From the NCBI GenBank assembly GCA_017461235.1, contig JAFTYU010000037.1, positions 1-37,518 on the forward strand: a stretch of DNA of 37,518 bases. The letters run 5' to 3'. Origin of the DNA: Clostridia bacterium. GTDB taxonomy: Bacteria > Bacillota > Clostridia > Oscillospirales > Acutalibacteraceae. A model generated the notes under the pieces. That model saw nothing but the letters and a program-made list of their open reading frames with translations, was not told where the DNA came from and ran no database searches. This document shows, piece after piece, positions 6,110 to 15,865 of the stretch; positions within the stretch are counted from its first letter, which is position 1, and every line of letters starts with the position of its first letter. The position numbers were made by a program, and so were the translations under genes.

Positions 6110-8836
6110 TCAATCCTCGGAAATATTATTTACTGCAGAACCGAAATAATTGTGATTGTCGGGTAACTGTTGTGAATTGTTCTCGACTGCAGTCGGTTGC
6201 TCCTTAACAACATCATCAACGGAAAGTTGCTTCGGGGCAGAAACAGAAGAATTTGCCTGCATTTCATACCATTGTTCTTTAGTTATAAGCACTTTACGTG
6301 GTTTACTGCCCTCAAAAGGACCAATAATCCCCTTTTCAGAAAGCTCATCAACAATACGTGCAGCACGCGCATAACCCAACTTGAGTTTACGCTGCAGAAG
6401 CGTAGTAGATGCCATACCTGCTTCAACAACAACTTCGATGGCTTTCGGTATCATCTCATCACCGAAATCGCCTGAAGCAGACTCTGTTTCAACAGATGCG
6501 GAAGATTTCTTCTTACCGTCCTGTGCGGCTTTTAATTCAATTTCCTGCATAACTGCATCATCATATTTAACATCACCCTGCGATGTAACAAACTCAATAA
6601 CACGTTCAATTTCATCATCAGACACGTAACATCCTTGCACTCGCACAGGCTTTGAAAGTCCGACAGGACAATACAACATATCACCATTACCCAGAAGCTT
6701 TTCAGCACCCTGTGTATCAATAATTGTACGTGAGTCGATTTGAGACTTAACTGCGAAAGCAATTCGGCTCGGAATGTTCGCTTTAATAAGACCTGTAATA
6801 ACATCAACGGAAGGTCTTTGCGTAGCAACAATAAGGTGCATACCGGCGGCACGAGCCTTTTGAGCAAGACGACAGATAGAATCTTCAACTTCATTTGAAG
6901 CCGCCATCATTAAGTCTGACAACTCATCAATAATAATAACAATCTGAGGCATTTTAGGTAAACCGTTAGAAACCGCATAGGTATTGTAACCCTGAAGATT
7001 ACGGACACCTTTTTCCGCAAACAGAGCATAGCGCTTGTCCATCTCAGCAACTGCCCAGGAAAGTGCGCCTGCCGCCTTTCGCGGATCAGCAACAACAGGA
7101 ACAAGAAGGTGTGGAATAGAACGATAAACGGTAAACTCAACCTTTTTAGGGTCTATCATTATAAGCTTGACTTCATCAGGTGTGGCATTATAAAGCAAGC
7201 TCATTATCATCGTATTAAGACAGACAGACTTACCTGAGCCTGTAGTACCTGCAACAAGCAAGTGCGGCATTTTGGCGAGATCGGCACAGGTTGCTTCACC
7301 CTGGATGTCGCGACCCAAAGCAACATTCAATTTTGATTTTGAATTTTTAAAAGAATTATTTTCTAATATTTCGCGCAGGGTCACCATTGCTTTTTCTGCA
7401 TTGGGAACTTCAATACCGACAGCGTTCTTATTAGGTATAGGTGCCTCGATTCTTACCCCCGATGCCGCAAGATTCATCGCAATATCATCAGCAAGAGCAG
7501 TAATTCGGCTGATTTTTACACCGGGATCGGGTTGAAGCTCAAAACGTGTAACAGACGGACTCTGACAAATTTCAACAATTCTTGTACCAACACCGAAGCT
7601 CTTGAGAGTCTTTACGATAGTCTCGCCTTTTTCTCGGAGCTCATTTGCAGAACCTGAAGATCCTGAGTTTTTAGGTAAATCAAGAAGTTCAACAGGCGGC
7701 AGCTCATAAACTACAGCTTCCTCAACGATTTCCGTTTCAACTGCAACGTCATTTTCATCCGCCGCATCTACCGTCTCATCGGCTGCATCCGTTTCTGTTT
7801 CTTCGGTGTAATCGTCAATTTCAACTACACCTTCATCATCAACACTCTGAAGCACTTCTGCAAAATGCTCTTCCTGAATTGTCTTTTCTTCAAATTGATC
7901 GATAGGTATAAACTCTTCTTCAGTTTCCGGTTCATCTGTGCCGTCATTTTTAAATAATTCTATAATATCAGCCATTTGAACATCTCTGTTTGGTGATACA
8001 GGTGTATCATTCGTTAAAATCGGATCAACACCGTTATCAGGAACAGGAATATCATCGTCAAGCGGTATATCAAGATTAATTTCATTTTTAGAGCTGCTTT
8101 GTCTGCGTTTTTCAGCGCTCCTTGCACGCTTTTCACGTTTTTCGTGAACGTTCTCCGCAACAGTGTTATACGTTGTCTTCATATCCTCAATTTTCTCACC
8201 GGCATAATCAGTAACAGCTTCTGCAGGAGCTTTGAGTGATTGAATCAGTTTAAGAAGTGTTGTGCCGCTGAAAATCATAAACAGAGCAATGAATATTAAA
8301 ATTACAACAATGCCTGCAGCAAGCTTATTGCCGCCGGTAAGCAACAACGGAATACCACCTAAAACAGCGCCGAAAACTCCATAACCGAATCTTGGTCCTT
8401 CTCCGCTATAATTCTTAAAAACATTGTAGGCATCGGCAATCTGTTCACCATAGGTACGTTCTGCATTGGTAATAACGATATGTAAAAACATAACAACCAA
8501 CGCAAATAACGTAAAGCCCTCAACGACTTTAATTTTATACTTACGGGAATCCTTGCCAATTGCGGCGACAATACATACAAAACCAATAAAAAAAGGAATT
8601 ATATACGCATTAAAACCGAACAAACCAAAAAAGAAATTTCTCAAAACACCCCATACACTGCCGGCTTCGATAAAAACGACAGCACACATAAACAGAGAGA
8701 TAAAAAAGCCAATTAATGAAACAATCTGTTTATGCTCCGGACTGAACAATAATTTTATATTAAAAGATTTTTCAGGAATGTTTTTGTTATTTCCTTTACC
8801 ACCCTTCTTCGGGGCAGTTTTCTTTTTCTGAGCCAA
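6110..8836 (-). CDS. ftsK: DNA translocase FtsK/SpoIIIE
   Basis: A septum-located DNA pump that moves chromosome ends across the closing septum (in spore formers, SpoIIIE packs the forespore). The 908 residues hold four to five membrane segments (about 38-195), a long acidic linker (about 250-390), then the RecA-like motor with Walker A GTTGSGKS (530-537) and Walker B IIIDE (634-638). The C-terminal winged-helix gamma domain contains ASTTLLQRKLKLGYARAARI, which reads polar DNA motifs. The start is TTG at 8836 with AGGAG eight bases upstream; no ATG in range gives the usual N-terminus. It follows uppP by 16 bases and precedes the DUF3006-like gene. Confidence 0.95.
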   Translation of the reverse strand: MAQKKKTAPKKGGKGNNKNIPEKSFNIKLLFSPEHKQIVSLIGFFISLFMCAVVFIEAGSVWGVLRNFFFGLFGFNAYIIPFFIGFVCIVAAIGKDSRKYKIKVVEGFTLFALVVMFLHIVITNAERTYGEQIADAYNVFKNYSGEGPRFGYGVFGAVLGGIPLLLTGGNKLAAGIVVILIFIALFMIFSGTTLLKLIQSLKAPAEAVTDYAGEKIEDMKTTYNTVAENVHEKREKRARSAEKRRQSSSKNEINLDIPLDDDIPVPDNGVDPILTNDTPVSPNRDVQMADIIELFKNDGTDEPETEEEFIPIDQFEEKTIQEEHFAEVLQSVDDEGVVEIDDYTEETETDAADETVDAADENDVAVETEIVEEAVVYELPPVELLDLPKNSGSSGSANELREKGETIVKTLKSFGVGTRIVEICQSPSVTRFELQPDPGVKISRITALADDIAMNLAASGVRIEAPIPNKNAVGIEVPNAEKAMVTLREILENNSFKNSKSKLNVALGRDIQGEATCADLAKMPHLLVAGTTGSGKSVCLNTMIMSLLYNATPDEVKLIMIDPKKVEFTVYRSIPHLLVPVVADPRKAAGALSWAVAEMDKRYALFAEKGVRNLQGYNTYAVSNGLPKMPQIVIIIDELSDLMMAASNEVEDSICRLAQKARAAGMHLIVATQRPSVDVITGLIKANIPSRIAFAVKSQIDSRTIIDTQGAEKLLGNGDMLYCPVGLSKPVRVQGCYVSDDEIERVIEFVTSQGDVKYDDAVMQEIELKAAQDGKKKSSASVETESASGDFGDEMIPKAIEVVVEAGMASTTLLQRKLKLGYARAARIVDELSEKGIIGPFEGSKPRKVLITKEQWYEMQANSSVSAPKQLSVDDVVKEQPTAVENNSQQLPDNHNYFGSAVNNISED

Positions 8837-8852
8837 GACTAAAATCTCCTTA

Positions 8853-9734
8853 TCACTTAATAAAAACTTCGATTGCGCCGATTACTGTTACCACAAAACC
8901 GAAAATCACACAATACATACCAAAATACTTATACAAATTCTTTTTTATAAGAAGTTGCAGCAATCTGATAGCTAAAATCCCTACAACTGCTGAAGCAATA
9001 ACACCCACCAATAAAGATGAAACCGGTATTATTTCATTACCGCCTAAAGCATCTTTGAATTCAACCAAAGCGCTTGCGATAACCGCAGGGATACTTAATA
9101 TAAACGAATAGCGTATTGCATTATTTTTTGAAATTCTGCAACAGAGCGCCGCGGAAACCGTTGTACCCGAGCGTGAAATCCCGGGAAAACATGCCGCAAA
9201 AAACTGTGCAATACCGATAACCAAAGCCGAAAACGGCGAAACCTTTTGAAAACGTCCGGTAGATTGAGAAACAGTTGTCCCCAACAACAGCACAAGCCCC
9301 GTAACCATAAAACAGATACCCTCAGCTTTTATACTGTTATCAGAACTGAAAACATCAACCAAATCCATAAGGTTGTTGCCGTTTCCAACAGGCAGAAGCA
9401 ATAACAACAGCGGTACACAGGAGATAACAAACATAAACAACATTCTTCTGGTGGTTGACATATTTTTTAGTTTGAATTTATTGAACTTGCCTGTGAAAAT
9501 ATCTTTTAAACAAAGGAAAAACTCGATAAAAAGCTCATAAATCGGTTTATAAAAAGCAACAAAAACGGCAATCAACGTACCAATATGTAACATAGCGGAA
9601 AAGAGCCCGGAGCCTTCTGTAGCCATTCCGCTGAAATGTCTGAAAACAGACATATGACCGCTACTTGATACGGGTAAAAACTCGGTCAGTCCCTGAACAA
9701 CACCAAGAAGCAATGCCTGCAAAATTTCCTTCAT
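8853..9734 (-). CDS. uppP: Undecaprenyl-diphosphatase (UppP/BacA type)
   Basis: An integral membrane phosphatase that recycles undecaprenyl pyrophosphate to the lipid carrier for peptidoglycan and wall polymers; such proteins also confer bacitracin tolerance. The 293 residues show both family signatures, EFLPVSSSGH (18-27) and PGISRSGTT (184-192), which form the active site, and about eight hydrophobic segments. GGAGG precedes the ATG. It sits between the TepA-like protease and ftsK with short gaps, consistent with one operon devoted to envelope and division. Confidence 0.95.
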   Translation of the reverse strand: MKEILQALLLGVVQGLTEFLPVSSSGHMSVFRHFSGMATEGSGLFSAMLHIGTLIAVFVAFYKPIYELFIEFFLCLKDIFTGKFNKFKLKNMSTTRRMLFMFVISCVPLLLLLLPVGNGNNLMDLVDVFSSDNSIKAEGICFMVTGLVLLLGTTVSQSTGRFQKVSPFSALVIGIAQFFAACFPGISRSGTTVSAALCCRISKNNAIRYSFILSIPAVIASALVEFKDALGGNEIIPVSSLLVGVIASAVVGILAIRLLQLLIKKNLYKYFGMYCVIFGFVVTVIGAIEVFIK

Positions 9735-9749
9735 TAAAATACCTCCACA

Positions 9750-10508
9750 TTATTTTTTAATCATATCATACAAACAATCAAGGGCATCACTAAGACCGCC
9801 AACACAATCAATCAAACCCTCTTCTACCGCCTGATTGCCGTTAAGAATCGTACCGAAATCTGTTATCAACTCTTTACTGTTAAGCATCATCTCTTTAAAA
9901 CGTTCAGCAGAAACACGCGAATTACGGGTAATGAAATCTATAACGCGATCTTCCATTTTATTAAGATACACAAGAGTTTGCGGAACACCTAATATAAGTC
10001 CGTTCATACGAACAGGATGAACAGTCATAGATGCCGTTGGGACAACAAAAGATTTTTTGGCACTTACCGCCAATGGTATACCGATTGAATGACTGCCGCC
10101 AAGAATCAAAGAAACCGTCGGTTTTTTCATTCCCGAAATTAATTCCGCAATGGCCAGTCCCGCTTCAATATCACCACCGACAGTATTAAGAATTATCAAC
10201 AAACCTGATATATCATCATTTTCTTCAACGGCAACAAGTCTCGGAATGATGTGTTCGTACTTGGTGGACTTGGTATTGGACGGAAGAACATAGTGCCCTT
10301 CCACCTGACCAACAATTGTCAGACAATGAATATATGCACCGTTTTTATTAACGGTGACACTCCCATCAGCATCAGTAGCTTGGGGAAAAGATTCACAATC
10401 ATTTTCGCTTAAATCTTCGTTATCACTCTGGGGAGTTGTTGCCTCAAAATCATAAAAATCATGTAAATAGTTATACAAAATATCATCACCGATATGTATT
10501 ATAACCAA
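9750..10508 (-). CDS. tepA: ClpP-like serine protease, TepA family
   Basis: A ClpP-fold protein related to B. subtilis TepA, implicated in protein export and degradation of small acid-soluble spore proteins. The 252 residues contain ILNTVGGDIEAGLAIAELI, the nucleophile segment LGGSHSIGIPLA (Ser141 by comparison with ClpP), and a His at TVHPVR (164). The usual acidic residue may be Asp217. The N-terminal 45 residues are acidic and of low complexity. The start is TTG at 10508 with AAGGGG four bases upstream, a close and therefore somewhat uncertain site. First gene of the operon driven by the promoter at 10530-10558. TepA next to SpoIIIE-like genes is seen in other Firmicutes. Confidence 0.85.
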   Translation of the reverse strand: MVIIHIGDDILYNYLHDFYDFEATTPQSDNEDLSENDCESFPQATDADGSVTVNKNGAYIHCLTIVGQVEGHYVLPSNTKSTKYEHIIPRLVAVEENDDISGLLIILNTVGGDIEAGLAIAELISGMKKPTVSLILGGSHSIGIPLAVSAKKSFVVPTASMTVHPVRMNGLILGVPQTLVYLNKMEDRVIDFITRNSRVSAERFKEMMLNSKELITDFGTILNGNQAVEEGLIDCVGGLSDALDCLYDMIKK

Positions 10509-10529
10509 TTTACCCCTTATAACTTATTT

Positions 10530-10558
10530 ATGATAGCACATTTAACAAAAAAGTGCAA
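10530..10558 (-). promoter_or_regulatory. Sigma-A promoter of tepA-uppP-ftsK
   Basis: On the minus strand TTGCAC (10553-10558), 17 bases, TATCAT (10530-10535). The spacer contains TTGTTAAAT, one half of a Rex-type operator, but no second half is visible, so Rex control here is doubtful. Confidence 0.8.
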
Positions 10559-10610
10559 GATTTGTCACATTATATTTATTATCGTTTGTTTATTATTTAT
10601 CAATACCCCG

Positions 10611-10639
10611 TTGACAAAGATTGTGAAAAATATTAAAAT
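10611..10639 (+). promoter_or_regulatory. Sigma-A promoter of acn-idh-rex
   Basis: TTGACA (10611-10616), 17 bases, TAAAAT (10634-10639). It is divergent from the tepA promoter, with 52 bases between the two -35 elements. Confidence 0.85.
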
Positions 10640-10643
10640 GTCT

Positions 10644-10662
10644 TTGTTAAAAAATTAAACAA
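10644..10662 (+). promoter_or_regulatory. Candidate Rex operator over the transcription start
   Basis: TTGTTAAAAAATTAAACAA closely resembles the Clostridial Rex consensus TTGTTAA-N4-TTAACAA, differing by one extra A in the right half. It begins five bases after the -10 element, so bound protein would block initiation. The rex gene itself is third in this transcription unit, which suggests autoregulation and NADH-dependent control of aconitase and isocitrate dehydrogenase. Confidence 0.55.
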
Positions 10663-10682
10663 GTTTTTCGGAGGAATTTAAA

Positions 10683-12620
10683 ATGGGACTCACTCTATGC
10701 GAAAAAATTATTAAGAGTCATCTTGTTGACGGTGAATATGCCGCAGGTAATGAAGTCGGCATAAGAATTGACCAGACTTTAACACAGGATGCTACAGGCA
10801 CTATGGCATATCTCGAACTCGAGGCAATGGATATTGACAAAGTTAAAACAGAGCTTTCTGTTGCTTATATTGACCATAACACACTTCAGACAGGCTTTGA
10901 GAATGCCGATGACCATAAGTTTATTCAGAGCGTCTGTAAAAAACGCGGTGTTCGCTATTCAAGACCCGGTAACGGTATCTGTCACCAGGTTCATCTTGAA
11001 AGATTCGGTATTCCCGGCAAAACGCTTATCGGTTCTGACAGCCACACTCCTACAGGCGGCGGTTTGGGTATGCTCGCTATGGGCGCCGGCGGTCTTGATG
11101 TTGCAGTTGCAATGGGCGGCGGTGCATATTACATAACTGTCCCTGAAGTAATTAAAGTCAATCTTACAGGCAAACTTTCACCTTACGTTGCCGCAAAAGA
11201 CATCATCCTTGAAGTTTTAAGAATACTCAGCGTTAAAGGCGGCGTAGGTAAAGTTATTGAATATGGTGGTGAAGGTGTTAAAACACTCTCTGTTCCCGAA
11301 AGAGCAACCATCACAAATATGGGTGCTGAATTAGGCGCAACAACATCTATATTCCCTTCTGACGAAATCACCTACGACTTTATGAAGGCTCAGAGCCGCG
11401 AGCAGGATTGGGTAGAATTGCTTCCCGATGAAGATGCAGAATACGCAAGAGTTATTGACATCAATCTCTGCGAGCTTAAGCCCCTTGCAGCAATGCCTCA
11501 TATGCCTGATAATGTTAAATCAGTTGCAGAAATCGGCGAAATTAAGGTTGACCAGGTGCTTATCGGTTCTTGTACAAACTCATCTCTTCTCGATATGATG
11601 AAGGTTGCAAAAATCCTAAAGGGTAAAAAAGTTCATCCTTCTGTTTCATTAGGTATTGCCCCCGGTTCAAAGCAGGTTCTTAATATGCTCGCTCTTAACG
11701 GTGCTCTTGCAGATATGATCGACGCAGGCGCACGTATTCTCGAAAGTGCTTGCGGTCCCTGTATCGGTATGGGACAGTCACCCTGTTCTTCAGGCGTATC
11801 TCTGAGAACATTCAACCGAAACTTTGAAGGCAGAAGCGGTACTGCAGACGGCAAGGTTTACCTTGTAAGCCCTGAAACTGCCGCAGTATCTGCCCTTACA
11901 GGTGTTCTCACTGATGCCACTACTTGTAAAGATGATATTTCTGTTACTCTTCCCAAAACATTCATCATTAATGACAATATGATTGAAATGCCCGCAGAAA
12001 CTCCTGAAGAAGCATCTCAGGTTGAAGTTTACTACGGCCCCAATATTAAACCCTTCCCAAAGACAGAACCTCTCTCAGAATCAATTGAAGCAACTGCAGT
12101 CCTTAAGGTTGAAGACAATATAACAACAGACCACATTATGCCTGCAGGCGCAAAGATACTTCCCTACCGTTCAAATATTCCTCATCTTTCGCAGTTCTGT
12201 TTCCGTCAGTGTGACGAAAACTTTGCTGAACATTGTAAGGAGGCAGGTTCTTGCATAATCATCGGCGGTAATAACTACGGTCAGGGTTCTTCAAGAGAGC
12301 ATGCCGCACTTGTACCCCTTTATCTTGGCGTTAAAGCAGTTATCACAAAATCATTTGCACGTATTCATAAAGCTAACCTTGTTAATGCAAGCATTCTTCC
12401 GCTTAACTTTGCAAATGCAGATGATTACGACAAAATTTCCGTTGGTGATAAACTCACACTTCCTGCAATCAAGGCTGAACTCAAAGCAGGCAAAGAAATC
12501 ACTCTCAAAAATGAAACTAAAAACGAAGAATACAAGCTTATCTGTGATGTATCCGAACGTCAGATTGACATTCTTACTGCAGGCGGCTTGCTCGACTATA
12601 CCAAGGAGGAAAACAAATAA
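10683..12620 (+). CDS. acnA: Aconitate hydratase
   Basis: Interconverts citrate and isocitrate in the oxidative TCA branch. The 645 residues form the single-chain, mitochondrial-like aconitase with the swivel domain last. The [4Fe-4S] ligands are Cys297 (GSCTNSS) and Cys357/Cys360 (CGPC). Other family segments are DSHTPTGGGLGMLAMGAGG, the TDHIMPAG start of the swivel domain, and NNYGQGSSREHAA. CGGAGG precedes the ATG. The stop overlaps the ATG of the isocitrate dehydrogenase gene (TAATG), so the two are co-translated. The gene symbol is by analogy; acn would serve equally. Confidence 0.93.
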   Translation: MGLTLCEKIIKSHLVDGEYAAGNEVGIRIDQTLTQDATGTMAYLELEAMDIDKVKTELSVAYIDHNTLQTGFENADDHKFIQSVCKKRGVRYSRPGNGICHQVHLERFGIPGKTLIGSDSHTPTGGGLGMLAMGAGGLDVAVAMGGGAYYITVPEVIKVNLTGKLSPYVAAKDIILEVLRILSVKGGVGKVIEYGGEGVKTLSVPERATITNMGAELGATTSIFPSDEITYDFMKAQSREQDWVELLPDEDAEYARVIDINLCELKPLAAMPHMPDNVKSVAEIGEIKVDQVLIGSCTNSSLLDMMKVAKILKGKKVHPSVSLGIAPGSKQVLNMLALNGALADMIDAGARILESACGPCIGMGQSPCSSGVSLRTFNRNFEGRSGTADGKVYLVSPETAAVSALTGVLTDATTCKDDISVTLPKTFIINDNMIEMPAETPEEASQVEVYYGPNIKPFPKTEPLSESIEATAVLKVEDNITTDHIMPAGAKILPYRSNIPHLSQFCFRQCDENFAEHCKEAGSCIIIGGNNYGQGSSREHAALVPLYLGVKAVITKSFARIHKANLVNASILPLNFANADDYDKISVGDKLTLPAIKAELKAGKEITLKNETKNEEYKLICDVSERQIDILTAGGLLDYTKEENK

Positions 12621-13786
12621 TGAACGAAGTACAGATAGAAAACGCTCTTAACAAATTCAGACAGTTACTTATTGAACAGGATGAGCGTAATCAGAAAATC
12701 AAATCAACAAAAGAATTTAAAGATTTTAAGTCTCTTGATAAAATAGTTATCGGTGTTTGTGGCGGCGACGGTATCGGTCCTGTTATCACAAAAGAATCAG
12801 CAAATGTTCTTAAATTTATTCTTAAAGACGATGTTGAAGCCGGTAAAGTTGAATTCAAATACATTGACGGTCTCACAATTGAAAACCGTGCCAAGGTTAT
12901 GAAAGCAATTCCTGACGACGTTATGGAAGAACTCAAGGCTTGCGACGTTATTCTTAAAGGCCCCACAACTACTCCCCAACAGGGCGACGGTCTTCCTAAC
13001 ATTGAAAGTGCTAACGTAGCTATGAGAAAGGCTCTTGACCTTTTCGCAAACGTAAGACCAGTTAAGATTCCTGAAGAAGGTATTGACTGGACATTCTTCC
13101 GTGAAAACACAGAAGGCGCTTACGCAGTCGGTTCAAAGGGTGTTGATGTTGACGGTGAGCTCGCTTTCGACTTCGTTGTTACTACAACAGAAGGTACGGA
13201 AAGAATTGCAAAACTTGCGTACGAATATGCAAGAAACAATAAAAAAGACAGAGTATCCATTATCACAAAGGCTAATATTATTAAAACAACAGACGGTAAA
13301 TTCCTTAACCTTTGCAAAAACATTGCTAAAGATTACCCTGATATTACAACAGACGAATGGTATATCGATATCACAACTGCAAAGCTTATTGATAAAAAGC
13401 GCAGAACTGACTTCAAGGTATTCGTTCTTCCTAACCTTTACGGTGATATCATCACCGACGAAGCAGCCGAATTCCAGGGTGGTGTCGGCACTGCAGGTAG
13501 TGCAAATATCGGCAAACAGTATGCTATGTTCGAGGCTATTCACGGCTCTGCTCCCCGTATGGTTAAGGAAGGTCGCGGACAGTATGCGGACCCCTGTTCA
13601 ATGCTCAGAGCATCTGTTCTTCTTCTTTCTCACATCGGCAAGCAGGAAGAAGCCGATAAACTCGAAAAAGCACTTGATATCTGTATGATTACCGAAAAGA
13701 AAATGGTAATCACAGGACGTGATACGGGTTGCACATGCGAAGAATTCGGCAACTACGTTATGGACACTCTTAAAACATTAGATTAA
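12620..13786 (+). CDS. icd: Isocitrate dehydrogenase
   Basis: Oxidatively decarboxylates isocitrate to 2-oxoglutarate, supplying glutamate synthesis. The 388 residues belong to the beta-decarboxylating dehydrogenase family: GGDGIGPVI, the substrate-binding run NVAMRKALDLFANVRPVK, ENTEGAY (162-168), LPNLYGDIITDEAAEFQGGVG and the cofactor loop EAIHGSAP (305-312). The residues after that loop (Arg-Met) match neither the typical NADP (Lys-Tyr) nor NAD (Asp-Ile) pair, so cofactor preference is uncertain. Coupling to aconitase argues for isocitrate rather than isopropylmalate as substrate; no leucine genes are nearby. Confidence 0.87.
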   Translation: MNEVQIENALNKFRQLLIEQDERNQKIKSTKEFKDFKSLDKIVIGVCGGDGIGPVITKESANVLKFILKDDVEAGKVEFKYIDGLTIENRAKVMKAIPDDVMEELKACDVILKGPTTTPQQGDGLPNIESANVAMRKALDLFANVRPVKIPEEGIDWTFFRENTEGAYAVGSKGVDVDGELAFDFVVTTTEGTERIAKLAYEYARNNKKDRVSIITKANIIKTTDGKFLNLCKNIAKDYPDITTDEWYIDITTAKLIDKKRRTDFKVFVLPNLYGDIITDEAAEFQGGVGTAGSANIGKQYAMFEAIHGSAPRMVKEGRGQYADPCSMLRASVLLLSHIGKQEEADKLEKALDICMITEKKMVITGRDTGCTCEEFGNYVMDTLKTLD

Positions 13787-13801
13787 TAAGGGCGAATTAA
13801 A

Positions 13802-14452
13802 ATGAAAAACAATGCTCAGGTTTCAGTGCCTGTTATAAAAAGACTTCCGAGATACCACCGTTACCTTGAAGAACTAAAAAATATGGGTGTTGTCAGAATC
13901 TCATCAAAGGAGCTTTCCATAAGAATGGGGCTCACTGCATCACAGATAAGACAGGACCTTAATTGTTTCGGCGGCTTTGGTCAACAGGGATACGGATATA
14001 ATATCGAGCAATTATATAATGAAATCGGTATTATTTTAGGTATCAACAAACGTTCTAAGGCTATTATGATAGGTGCAGGTAATTTAGGTCACGCTATTGC
14101 AACTCACCTTCATTTTGAGAACCGTGGTTTTGACCTTATTGGTATTTTTGATAATAATAAAAACGTTATAGGTACCGAGATCGGTGGTAAAACTGTTTTA
14201 GACTCTGCCGAACTTGAAGAGTTTTGTAAAACTGAGAAACCCGTTGTTGCAATACTTTGCATCCCTGCGGAATATGCTGCAGAAAATGCGGATAAACTTG
14301 TTGGTTTAGGCATAAAAGGCTTTTGGAACTTTACTCAATATGACCTTATGCACCGCTACGAAGGAGTTGCAGTTGAAAATGTTCATCTGGGTGACTCATT
14401 GATGACTTTGTGTTACCAAATCAACAAATTACCCGACAACAACGAGGTCTGA
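13802..14452 (+). CDS. rex: Redox-sensing transcriptional repressor Rex
   Basis: A homodimeric repressor that binds DNA when NADH is low and leaves it when NADH rises. The 216 residues have an N-terminal winged helix (residues 15-60; ELSIRMGLTASQIRQDLNCFGGFGQQGYGY is the recognition region and wing) and a Rossmann domain with GAGNLG (91-96). It follows idh by 15 bases. The ribosome binding site (AAGGGCG) is weak, which fits low expression of a repressor. A Rex-box-like palindrome lies at the operon start, 3.1 kb upstream. Confidence 0.95.
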   Translation: MKNNAQVSVPVIKRLPRYHRYLEELKNMGVVRISSKELSIRMGLTASQIRQDLNCFGGFGQQGYGYNIEQLYNEIGIILGINKRSKAIMIGAGNLGHAIATHLHFENRGFDLIGIFDNNKNVIGTEIGGKTVLDSAELEEFCKTEKPVVAILCIPAEYAAENADKLVGLGIKGFWNFTQYDLMHRYEGVAVENVHLGDSLMTLCYQINKLPDNNEV

Positions 14453-14454
14453 AT

Positions 14455-15126
14455 ATGAAAAAATTGATGGATATAGATATTGTCGACATTATTCCCTTCT
14501 CAAAAGGTATAATTGTTGCAAGAAAAGACACTATGCCCAGCGGTAACACAAAAATATCTTTTTTCACCTACGACGTTAAATTGGAAAGACCTACCGCAAG
14601 CACACGCGGAGCATATCTGCTCAACAAATTCGGTGAGAATTACGAAAAAATCGCCGAACAATTAAGCGATTTTATTTTCTGCGATGCCGCAACTTTACCC
14701 AACAAGCATATTGCGGTAGCATATTCAAGCGGCGAGCTCGGTTTATTCAACGATAAAGGCGAATTATACTGGACAGGTGACTTGCAATACAGGGACTACC
14801 CTATCAGTGGTGTCGCCCCGGAAGGTAAGTACATCTGGTGTGTTGTTCCTGAAAACAACTGCATTGTCCGTTATTGCCCCACAACAGGTAAAATCGTCTT
14901 AAGAATCGGTGGTGACTCATCAACTGCATTCTTAAACCCTGTCTCAATATCTGTTTATGATAACAAGCTTTATATTTGCAACTATGAATCCTGTAAAATC
15001 AGAACCGTTGATTTAAAAGACTATACCGTTGCGGATTACAAGACTTTTGAAGAACCTGTTTACAGATATATCAAAACTAACGACAGAGAGCTTGTTGAGC
15101 TTGAATCCGGCGTTTATATGTTATAA
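14455..15126 (+). CDS. Unknown protein, beta-propeller-like repeats
   Basis: A 223-residue protein that I do not recognise. From about residue 75 to the end it has recurring short strands ending in turns, such as HIAVAYSSGELGLFND, GKYIWCVVPENNCIVRY, ISVYDNKLYICNYES, and SCKIRTVDLKDYTV, like the blades of NHL or WD-type propellers, but too few for a closed propeller. There is no signal peptide or membrane segment, so it is probably cytoplasmic. The start at 14455 is two bases after the rex stop with GAGG upstream; a longer frame from 14410 overlaps rex. Its position, last in acn-idh-rex, suggests a role linked to redox or central carbon metabolism, which is inference from context only. Confidence 0.7.
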   Translation: MKKLMDIDIVDIIPFSKGIIVARKDTMPSGNTKISFFTYDVKLERPTASTRGAYLLNKFGENYEKIAEQLSDFIFCDAATLPNKHIAVAYSSGELGLFNDKGELYWTGDLQYRDYPISGVAPEGKYIWCVVPENNCIVRYCPTTGKIVLRIGGDSSTAFLNPVSISVYDNKLYICNYESCKIRTVDLKDYTVADYKTFEEPVYRYIKTNDRELVELESGVYML

Positions 15127-15152
15127 ATTCGACAGATTTCCTGAAAAAACTA

Positions 15153-15181
15153 TTTACAAAACACAAAAATCGTATTACTAT
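15153..15181 (+). promoter_or_regulatory. Promoter of pyrR-uraA
   Basis: TTTACA (15153-15158), 17 bases, TACTAT (15176-15181), followed by the attenuator. No terminator is visible for the preceding gene, so readthrough from acn-idh-rex is possible. Confidence 0.6.
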
Positions 15182-15200
15182 AAATATATAAACTTTTAAA

Positions 15201-15821
<621 letters not shown>

Positions 15822-15865
15822 GCCCTAAAGGCTATAATAAAAATTTTTATTTGGGGGTTTTATTC

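Noticed and set aside
10530-10558. Rex control of the tepA-uppP-ftsK promoter
   Set aside because: Only one half-site (TTGTTAAAT) is present in the spacer; there is no inverted second half.
12620-13786. 3-isopropylmalate dehydrogenase instead of isocitrate dehydrogenase
   Set aside because: The gene overlaps aconitase rather than leuC/leuD, and the upstream protein is a full single-chain aconitase with its swivel domain, not a LeuC subunit.
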